A stretch of DNA of 64,000 bases from Methylobacterium mesophilicum (lineage in GTDB: Bacteria; Pseudomonadota; Alphaproteobacteria; Rhizobiales; Beijerinckiaceae), in the NCBI RefSeq assembly GCF_022179445.1, contig NZ_BPQU01000002.1, positions 186,001 to 250,000 on the forward strand, read 5' to 3'. The position numbers and the translations under genes were made by a program. The notes below the pieces were generated by a model. The model saw only the letters and a list, made by a program, of their open reading frames with translations, made no database searches and was not told the origin of the DNA. Positions within the stretch are counted from its first letter, which is position 1, and each line of letters begins with the position of its first letter. Positions 57,861-64,000 of the stretch are shown piece after piece.

Positions 57861-59708
57861 TCAGGCCGGCGCGAGATCGGTCTTCAACGCGGTCTGGAGC
57901 CCCGCGCCCGGCCCGGTCGAGGCGTCCTCCCCGAGATAGGCCTCGATCACGGCGGGCTCGCGCAACACGGTGGCGGTGACCCCGTCCGCGATGCGCCGGC
58001 CGAAGTTCAGGACGGTGACGTGGCTCGCCACGTCGCTGACCAGGGTCATGTCGTGGTCGATGATCAGGATGGTCAGGCCCTTGGCCGCCATCCGGCGCAG
58101 CAGCACCGTCAGGGCGTTCTTCTCGCTGGAATTGAGCCCGGCGGCCGGCTCGTCGAGGAGCAGCAGCGTCGGGTTGCCGGCGAGCGCCCGGGCGATCTCG
58201 ATCAGGCGCTGGTGCCCGTAGGAGAAGCCCGAGATCGGCTCCTGCGCCCGCGCCTCCAGCCCGACGAAGGCCAGGGCCGCGCGCGCCCGGGCCTCCAGCG
58301 CCGGCCGGTCGCTTGCGCCGAGGGGGTTGTTCGGACGCTCGGCGCCGATCACCACGTTCTCCAGGGCGCTCATCGAGCGGAACAGGCGGATGTTCTGGAA
58401 CGTGCGGCCGATCCCGACCGCGGCGCGCCGGTGCGGGGGAAACCGGGTGATGTCCCGGTCCTGGAGGCGCATGGTGCCGCCGGTCGGGGTGTAGAGGCCG
58501 GACAGGACGTTGAGCGTCGTGGTCTTGCCCGAGCCGTTCGGGCCGATCAGCGCGTGGATGCCGCCGCGGGTGACGGTGAAGTCGATCGCGTCCACGGCCT
58601 TGAGGCCGCCGAAATGCTTGGACAGGCCCGACACCGTCAGCAGGGTCGCCGAGGCGTCGCGCGCCTGGCTCAGGGTCAGATCCGGGGCGGGCGCAGGCGC
58701 AGGCTTGGCGGGCCGCAGCCGCCGGACCTGATCGCCCAGGAAGCCCCAGATGCCGTCGGGCATGAACACGACGATCAGGATCACCGCCAGCCCGTAGATC
58801 GCCAGGTACAGGCCCGGGATCTCCTTGAGGAAGCGCAGCCATTCGGGGATCAGGATCAGCAGGCCCGTGCCGATCACGGCGCCGACCGGCGAGCCGACGC
58901 CGCCCAAGAGCGCCATGGTCAGGAAGACGATCGACTCGGCGAAGGAGAACTGGTCCGGGCTGATATACGTGAAGCTGCCGGCAAACAGCCCGCCGCCCAG
59001 CCCCGCCAGCAGTGCCCCGATGGCGAAGGCCGCGACCTTGGTGCGGTAGACGTCGATGCCGCTGACGCCCGCGGCCAGTTCGTTGTCGCGCACCGCCCGC
59101 ATGGCGCGCCCGAGCCGGGTCCGCGGCAGGTGCCAGACCAGCCAGCCGACCACCGCCAGGACCAGCACGCACAGCGCGAGGTAGCTCTGTCCGTCCGCGA
59201 ACAGGGCGGGGCGGCGGATGTTGGGCACCCCGTCCGGACCGTGGGTGACCGGGATCCAGTTGGTCAGGACCAGGGTGAGGATCTGCTGGAACGAGATCGT
59301 CACCATGGCGAGGTAGTGGCCGCCGAGCCGCAGCGTCGAGGCGCCGAGGATCGCGCCGAGGACGACCGCGAGCGCCAGTCCGATCGGCAGGCACAGCCAG
59401 AAATTCAGGCCGTGATCGACCGTGCCGAGCCCGACCGCGTAGGCGCCGATCCCGAAGAAGGCGGCCTGGGCGAGGTTGATCTGGCCGCACAGCCCGAGCA
59501 CGACGGTGAGCCCGATCACCGCGATCGCGTAGGTCGCGGCCTGCATCAGGATGTTGAGGACGTAGCCGCTGAACGGCGTCGTCGCGGCGAGCGCCACGGC
59601 GGCCGCGGCGAGGCCTGCATAGGCGAGGCCGCCGAGCGGCAGCGGCCGGGAAGGCCGGGAGGCGGTGCCCGTGAGGGTCGGGCCGGCCGTCGTCGGATCG
59701 GCGCTCAT
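57861..59708 (-). CDS. LivM-LivG fusion (permease plus ATPase)
   Basis: A 615-residue protein. Residues about 25-325 are a LivM permease (LGLCGQINLAQAAFFGIGAY, AVRDNELAAGVSG). After an Ala/Pro linker, residues about 355-600 are a LivG ATPase (GPNGSGKTT, FSYGHQRLIEIARAL, LLLLDEPAAGLN). The fusion has no frameshift, and both halves look functional. Its ATG overlaps the livH stop (ATGA). Confidence 0.94.
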   Translation of the reverse strand: MSADPTTAGPTLTGTASRPSRPLPLGGLAYAGLAAAAVALAATTPFSGYVLNILMQAATYAIAVIGLTVVLGLCGQINLAQAAFFGIGAYAVGLGTVDHGLNFWLCLPIGLALAVVLGAILGASTLRLGGHYLAMVTISFQQILTLVLTNWIPVTHGPDGVPNIRRPALFADGQSYLALCVLVLAVVGWLVWHLPRTRLGRAMRAVRDNELAAGVSGIDVYRTKVAAFAIGALLAGLGGGLFAGSFTYISPDQFSFAESIVFLTMALLGGVGSPVGAVIGTGLLILIPEWLRFLKEIPGLYLAIYGLAVILIVVFMPDGIWGFLGDQVRRLRPAKPAPAPAPDLTLSQARDASATLLTVSGLSKHFGGLKAVDAIDFTVTRGGIHALIGPNGSGKTTTLNVLSGLYTPTGGTMRLQDRDITRFPPHRRAAVGIGRTFQNIRLFRSMSALENVVIGAERPNNPLGASDRPALEARARAALAFVGLEARAQEPISGFSYGHQRLIEIARALAGNPTLLLLDEPAAGLNSSEKNALTVLLRRMAAKGLTILIIDHDMTLVSDVASHVTVLNFGRRIADGVTATVLREPAVIEAYLGEDASTGPGAGLQTALKTDLAPA

Positions 59709-60580
59709 GCTTTCTCCGCCACGCGCTCGCCGAACAGCCCCTGCGGGCGCACGACCAGGAAGGCCACGAGGACGATGAAGGCGAAGGCGTCCTTGTACGG
59801 CACCGAGACGTAGGCCGCCCCGAAGGTCTCGATGATGCCGAGCGCCAGCCCGCCGATGATCGCGCCGGTGACGTCGCCGAACCCGCCGATGATCGTCGCG
59901 GCAAACGCCTTGAGCGCGATGGTCGCGCCCATCTGGATCGACACGAACAGCACCGGCGCCACGAGGATGCCGGCGATGCCGCCGAGCACGGCGCTGTAGA
60001 CGAAGGTGAGCATGATCATGCCGGCGACCGGGATGCCGAGGAGCGCCGCCATCTCCTTGTCCTGGGAGGTCGCCTGGAGCTTCTTGCCGACCAGGGTGTG
60101 CTCGAAGAACCAGTACTGGAACGCCACGAGCGCCGCGGTCACCGCGATGATCAGCAGGTACTGGCTGTCGAGGAAGACCGGGCCGAGCAGGAAGCCCTGC
60201 GTCTCGAACACCGGCGGCAGGACCTGCGGCTGCGGCCCGTAGAGGGCGAGCGTGGTGTTGGCCAGGAAGATCGAGGCGCCGATGGTCGAGATGATCACCG
60301 GCAGGTAGGTGCGGTGGCGCAGGGGATAGTAGACGCCGAGGTTGAACAGGGCGCCGAGCAGGGCCATCCCGCCGATGGTGAGCAGCACCGAGAGCCAGTA
60401 CGGCCACTCGAGATCGACGGCGAACACCACCATCAGGAAGGCCGCGACCATCGAGAACTCGCCCTGTGCGAAGTTCACGACGTTGGTGGCGCGGAAGATC
60501 AGCACGAAGCCCAGGGCCACGAGGGCGTAGACCGAGCCGATGCCGATCCCGGTGAAGAGGAGCTGGAGGATCAGGTCCAT
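59705..60580 (-). CDS. livH: Branched-chain-type ABC permease, LivH (second importer)
   Basis: A 291-residue permease with about eight helices. RATNVVNFAQGEFSMVAAFL near residue 30 and ATIIGGFGDVTGAIIGGLAL near residue 230 are LivH hallmarks. It is coupled by overlap to the LivM-LivG fusion and follows the receptor gene by 33 bases. Confidence 0.93.
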   Translation of the reverse strand: MDLILQLLFTGIGIGSVYALVALGFVLIFRATNVVNFAQGEFSMVAAFLMVVFAVDLEWPYWLSVLLTIGGMALLGALFNLGVYYPLRHRTYLPVIISTIGASIFLANTTLALYGPQPQVLPPVFETQGFLLGPVFLDSQYLLIIAVTAALVAFQYWFFEHTLVGKKLQATSQDKEMAALLGIPVAGMIMLTFVYSAVLGGIAGILVAPVLFVSIQMGATIALKAFAATIIGGFGDVTGAIIGGLALGIIETFGAAYVSVPYKDAFAFIVLVAFLVVRPQGLFGERVAEKA

Positions 60581-60613
60581 GTGCGCGCCCGTGCCCCGTC
60601 CGCGACGACGTGT

Positions 60614-61783
60614 TCAGCCCTGATAGAAGTCGATGCGCCGGTCGAACGTGATCGTGCCCTTGTCATTGCGCACGACGTTGTAGCCGTGCAGGCCGTCGCC
60701 GTTCTTGTCGAAGTTGTAGGTGCCCTCGGCGCCCGCGTGGCCCCGCACCGCCAGCAGCGCCTCGCGGATCGCCTGCGGGTCGGCCTTGCCCGCCTTGTTG
60801 ATCGCCAGCGCCAGGACCGTCACCGCGTCGAAGGTCCAGGAGGACTGGTTGTCGGGGGCGATCTTGGTCGCGGCGCGGTAGGCCTTGCCGTAGGCCCGGG
60901 CCGCGTCGCTCGATTCCTCCGCGTAGTCGGCCACGCCGTAGGTGCCGTAGAGCGAGGGACCGGCGAGCTTCAGCGCCGTGACGTTGGTGATCGAGGGCGA
61001 GCCGACCCAGGGGGCGGTGACGCCGAGCTGGCGGAGCTGGCGGGCGAAGATGCCGAGGTCGTTCTCGAAGGTGAAGTACGAGCCGATCACGTCGGCCCCG
61101 GCCTGCCGGATCGCCAGCACCACGGGGGTGAAGTCCTGACCCTGGTTGGCGTAGCCTTGATCGAGCACGACCGTGGCGCCGACCTTACCCAGGCTCTCGG
61201 TGAGCGCCTTGGCGCCGCTGGTCCCGAAGGCGTCGGTGGAGTGGATGATCGCCCACTTCTTCTTGCCGAGGCCGTTGACGCCGTGCTCGGCGATCACCCG
61301 GGCCGAGAAGCTGTCGTTGGGCCGGAAGCGGAACATCCAGGGATTGCCGAGCTGGGTCAGCACCGGGTCGGTGCCGCCGAAGCACATCGGCTTGCCGGTC
61401 TTGAGGATGTCCGGCGCCATCGCGTGGTTCTGCGTGGAGCGGACCGAGCCCAGGAAGCCGACGAGATCGGGCTGCGAGGCCAGCTTGGAGAAGGCCAGCA
61501 CGGCGCCGGGATTGGTGGTCTGGTCGTCCTCGGTGACGATCTCCAGCGGCTTGCCGAGCACGCCGCCCGCCTTGTTGACCGCCTCCAGGGCGATCTTAGC
61601 GCCGTTGAGGGCGAAGCGCCCCGCATCCGCGCCGGGGCCCGTGACCGGCAGCACCATGCCGATCCGGATCGTCGCGCCGGCGCCCTGCGCGTGACTCGAT
61701 CGGATCACCCCCGGGGCGAGGCCGCTCGCAGCCGCGCAAGCGGCACCCGTCAAGAAAACGCGACGCGTCGTCTTCATAGGCAT
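60614..61783 (-). CDS. ABC substrate-binding protein (second importer)
   Basis: A 389-residue periplasmic receptor with a twin-arginine leader (TTRRVFLTGAACAAASGLAP, cut near SHAQ). The mature start TIRIGMVLPVTGPGADAG is typical of the family. It may start at 61783 or at the second ATG two codons in (61777). It is first in the operon; the 168 bases upstream are shared with a divergent dehydrogenase gene, which suggests a common substrate. Confidence 0.91.
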   Translation of the reverse strand: MPMKTTRRVFLTGAACAAASGLAPGVIRSSHAQGAGATIRIGMVLPVTGPGADAGRFALNGAKIALEAVNKAGGVLGKPLEIVTEDDQTTNPGAVLAFSKLASQPDLVGFLGSVRSTQNHAMAPDILKTGKPMCFGGTDPVLTQLGNPWMFRFRPNDSFSARVIAEHGVNGLGKKKWAIIHSTDAFGTSGAKALTESLGKVGATVVLDQGYANQGQDFTPVVLAIRQAGADVIGSYFTFENDLGIFARQLRQLGVTAPWVGSPSITNVTALKLAGPSLYGTYGVADYAEESSDAARAYGKAYRAATKIAPDNQSSWTFDAVTVLALAINKAGKADPQAIREALLAVRGHAGAEGTYNFDKNGDGLHGYNVVRNDKGTITFDRRIDFYQG

Positions 61784-61951
61784 TCCCGTCCCGCCGCCGG
61801 TTCTTATGCCCGACGTTGATTGTATTGGGCCATGCGGGACGCTTCATTGTCTATCCCACGTCACCCGAACCGGTCGCCTTGCGGGTTAAGAAAGCCTAGG
61901 ATCGTTACCCGAACGCGCCCGGCGAGGCGCGACGACGGGAGATAGACCATC

Positions 61952-63022
61952 ATGCGGATCGACGCCGCCGGACTGACCGCCTTCGTGCGGGACATATTCG
62001 TTCGGGAGGGCTGCTCGGAGGCGGAAGCGGGGCGGATCGGCCAGTTCCTCGTGGCCGCCAACCTCACCGGCCACGACAGCCACGGGGTCATCCGGGTGCC
62101 GCGCTACGTGGCGTGGCTGCGCGACGGCGAGCTCGTGGCCGATCGCGCCCCAGAGGTGCTGATCGACGGAGGCGCCTTCGCGCTGGTGGACGCCCAGTAC
62201 GGCTTCGGCCAGACCGCCGGCCCGTTCGCCACCGATCTCGGCATCGCCAAGGCCCGGGAGCACGGCGTCTCGGTCATCGCCCTGCGGCATGCCGGGCATC
62301 TCGGGCGGATCGGCGAATGGGCCGAGCGCGCTGCCGCCGCGGGCCTGATCTCGGTGCATTTCGTCAACGTCGCCGGCAGCCTGCTCGTCGCGCCGTTCGG
62401 CTCGGTGGAGCGGCGCTTCTCCACGAACCCCATCGCGGCCGCCTTCCCGCTTCCGGGGCGCGATCCGATCGTCCTCGACTTCGCGACCTCGGCGGTCGCC
62501 GAAGGCAAGGTGCTGGTGGCCTCGCAGGGCGGCAAGCCCCTGCCCGAGGGCGTCCTGATCGAGCCGGACGGCCGCCTCAGCGCCGACCCGACCACCCTGT
62601 TCGGTCCGCTCGACGGGCCGGAGCGCGACAACCAGAAGGGCCGGGGCGCGATCCGGGCCTTCGGCGAGCACAAGGGCTCGGGCCTGTCGCTGATGTGCGA
62701 GCTCCTGGCCGGCGCGCTCACCGGTTCCGGCACGGCGGGGCCGGGCAAGCGCCGGGTCTGCAACGGCATGCTCTCGCTCTACATGACGCCGAGCGCCTTC
62801 GGCTCGGACGACGCGATCGCGGCCGAGGCGCGCAGCTATCTCGATTTCTTCGCCTCCGCCCAGCCGGCGCCGGGCGGCGCGGTGCTGCTGCCGGGCGAGC
62901 CCGAGCGCCGCATGAAGGCGGAACGCCTCGCCGAGGGCGTACCGCTTCCGGAGCCGGTCTGGGAGACCCTGCTCGCCGCCGGCCGGCCGCACGGCCTCGA
63001 CGGGCAATCCTACTGCGCCTGA
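61952..63022 (+). CDS. Ldh2-family (malate/lactate/ureidoglycolate) dehydrogenase
   Basis: A 356-residue NAD(P)-dependent 2-hydroxyacid dehydrogenase of the Ldh2/YlbC family. The conserved GHDSHGVIRVPRY near residue 40 holds the catalytic His, and GEHKGSGLSLMCELLAGAL near residue 235 is typical. The substrate cannot be fixed; the family includes malate, sulfolactate, ureidoglycolate and 2,3-diketogulonate enzymes. It is divergent from the second importer. Confidence 0.9.
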   Translation: MRIDAAGLTAFVRDIFVREGCSEAEAGRIGQFLVAANLTGHDSHGVIRVPRYVAWLRDGELVADRAPEVLIDGGAFALVDAQYGFGQTAGPFATDLGIAKAREHGVSVIALRHAGHLGRIGEWAERAAAAGLISVHFVNVAGSLLVAPFGSVERRFSTNPIAAAFPLPGRDPIVLDFATSAVAEGKVLVASQGGKPLPEGVLIEPDGRLSADPTTLFGPLDGPERDNQKGRGAIRAFGEHKGSGLSLMCELLAGALTGSGTAGPGKRRVCNGMLSLYMTPSAFGSDDAIAAEARSYLDFFASAQPAPGGAVLLPGEPERRMKAERLAEGVPLPEPVWETLLAAGRPHGLDGQSYCA

Positions 63023-63127
63023 CCGCGCCCGATCTCCGGAGCGGGCCAACCCCGGCGCTGCAGGCGGGATCGCCGCTCAAGCGCGCCGGGGCGTGAAACG
63101 GTTCGCTAACCGAAGCCGCCCACCCTC

Positions 63128-63340
63128 ATGCGCATGTCCAAGCGAACGATCCGAACGGCGAGGGGCGTCCTCTGGATCGCGGCCCTCGCGCTCTGCTGTT
63201 TCTCGGCCGTGATGCTGGTCAAGGCCAACCGCCCCGCGGAGCGGTCGGCCGCGGGTCCGGCCGCCTCCGATCCCGTCACGACGGGATCCATCGACCGGGC
63301 TCCGATCCGATGGTGCGGGGCCGCCCCGTGGTGCCGCTGA
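63128..63340 (+). CDS. Small membrane-anchored protein with two end cysteines
   Basis: A 70-residue protein with one N-terminal membrane helix (GVLWIAALALCCFSAVMLV), then a short periplasmic tail containing TTGSIDRAP and ending RWCGAAPWCR. Two ATGs (63128 and 63134) are possible. The paired cysteines at the end recall, but do not match, the CxGC proteins. The function is unknown. Confidence 0.6.
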   Translation: MRMSKRTIRTARGVLWIAALALCCFSAVMLVKANRPAERSAAGPAASDPVTTGSIDRAPIRWCGAAPWCR

Positions 63341-63376
63341 CCGTCGCTACCGTTTCCGCTGCTTGACGAGGACCTC

Positions 63377-63787
63377 ATGCGACACTGGATCTCCCTGCCG
63401 ATCGTGCTGACGCTCGGCTTCGTGGCGCCGGCTCACGCGCAAGGCCTGGCGCGCGGCGCACAGGACGGACGGGAGCGCGGCGAGGCCATCGCGGGCCCGC
63501 TCGGCGCCGTCGTCGGCGGCGCGATCGGTGCCGCCGTCGGCACGGCCAACAGCATCCTGGGGATCGACCGGCGGGACCGCTTCCGCATCTACGCGATCGG
63601 CGAGCGGCGGCCCTCCTTCGCCTACGCGGGGCCGGTGCGGGTCGGAACCGTGCTGCCGGAGGACGGCGTGGTCTATTACGACGTGCCGGCCGAATTCGCG
63701 CTGCCGAACTACAACTACACGATCGTCAACGACCACCCCGTGCTGGTCGAGCCGCGGACGCGGCGCATCGTCGAGGTCATCGATTAG
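63377..63787 (+). CDS. DUF1236-like exported protein
   Basis: A 136-residue protein with a signal peptide (cut near AHAQ), then a glycine-zipper-like stretch (AGPLGAVVGGAIGAAVG) and a C-terminal DUF1236-like domain (YDVPAEFALPNYNYTIVND, then LVEPRTRRIVEVI). DUF1236 proteins are common in the envelope of Hyphomicrobiales and have no known function. It follows the previous small gene by 36 bases and may share its transcript. Confidence 0.82.
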   Translation: MRHWISLPIVLTLGFVAPAHAQGLARGAQDGRERGEAIAGPLGAVVGGAIGAAVGTANSILGIDRRDRFRIYAIGERRPSFAYAGPVRVGTVLPEDGVVYYDVPAEFALPNYNYTIVNDHPVLVEPRTRRIVEVID

Positions 63788-63821
63788 GGGCTGCGCGCAT
63801 CCTCGCGGAGCCGAGGTTTCA

Positions 63822-63846
63822 CGCCGCCGGGACGCGCCCGGCGGCG
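63822..63846. terminator. Bidirectional terminator
   Basis: CGCCGCCGGG, loop ACGCG, CCCGGCGGCG: a perfect 10-bp stem between the convergent DUF1236-like and S-formylglutathione hydrolase genes. Confidence 0.8.
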
Positions 63847-63879
63847 GGGTCGTGATCGGCGCGGGGCGCCGACGCGATG

Positions 63880-64000
63880 TTACTTCAGGCGCGCGGCGGC
63901 CCACGCGATGTGGTCGGCCATGAAGGTCGAGATGAAGAAGTAGGAGTGGTCGTAGCCCTCGTGCATGTTGAGGGTCAGCGCGATTCCGGCCTTCTTGCAG
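63880..64000 (-). CDS. fghA: S-formylglutathione hydrolase, C-terminal end
   Basis: The last 39 codons of a gene running off the right edge. NMHEGYDHSYFFISTFMADH is the typical end of S-formylglutathione hydrolase, with the catalytic His in YDHSY. The enzyme releases formate and glutathione in formaldehyde oxidation. Only this fragment is visible, so intactness cannot be judged. Confidence 0.88.
   Translation of the reverse strand, partial: CKKAGIALTLNMHEGYDHSYFFISTFMADHIAWAAARLK

Overview
The window looks like chromosome from a GC-rich alphaproteobacterium, most likely a Methylobacterium or close relative in the Hyphomicrobiales. This is inferred from protein content: a cobalamin-dependent methylmalonyl-CoA mutase, an S-formylglutathione hydrolase end, an alphaproteobacterial-type S4 and cyoABCD, a DUF1236 protein, a NodS-like methyltransferase, and many branched-chain and TRAP uptake systems. 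No rRNA, CRISPR array, insertion sequence or prophage was recognised.

Region 1 (1-24.5 kb) is mostly housekeeping. A left-edge unknown gene is followed by the overlapping set tsaD / GNAT fusion / gpsA, a Mop-type molybdate-binding protein and an ABC exporter. A small AT-richer regulatory patch (about 6.0-8.7 kb) holds a Crp/Fnr regulator between two paralogous tiny proteins that resemble the tail of Xre regulators without the DNA-binding part, then a receiver protein whose phospho-acceptor Asp is replaced by Gly. After that come rpsD, a WYL regulator with a VOC protein, phosphoglucomutase, an exported hydrolase, methylmalonyl-CoA mutase, and a terminal quinol oxidase operon (MFS-cyoA-cyoB-cyoC-cyoD-surf1).

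Region 2 (24.5-31 kb) is accessory. It holds a tandem GT2 glycosyltransferase with an unknown partner, a truncated tRNA-Val beside an intact tRNA-Val(GAC), an overlapping DUF4926/DUF6883-like pair, an FkbM methyltransferase and small unknowns.

Region 3 (31-44 kb) looks like a catabolic locus. It has two TRAP solute-binding proteins, one fused DctQM permease, an acyl-CoA ligase, a full-length transketolase, a separate two-subunit transketolase, a beta-hydroxyacid dehydrogenase, an SDR and a LysR regulator. The substrate is not evident; a polyol, sugar acid or related carboxylate is an inference.

Region 4 (44-46.8 kb) is a cluster of small exported proteins, several carrying the motif [IV]C-x-G-C at or near the end of a short helix. 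A further member lies at 9.6 kb. This is the best candidate here for an undescribed protein family.

Region 5 (46.8-62 kb) holds two complete branched-chain/amide-type ABC importers. One has a DapA-family lyase, a GntR regulator with a visible candidate operator, and an SDR. The other has a LivM-LivG fusion and a divergent Ldh-family dehydrogenase. Between them lie an APC permease and a NodS-like methyltransferase with a twin-arginine-like leader. The window ends with two small envelope proteins and the 3' end of S-formylglutathione hydrolase.
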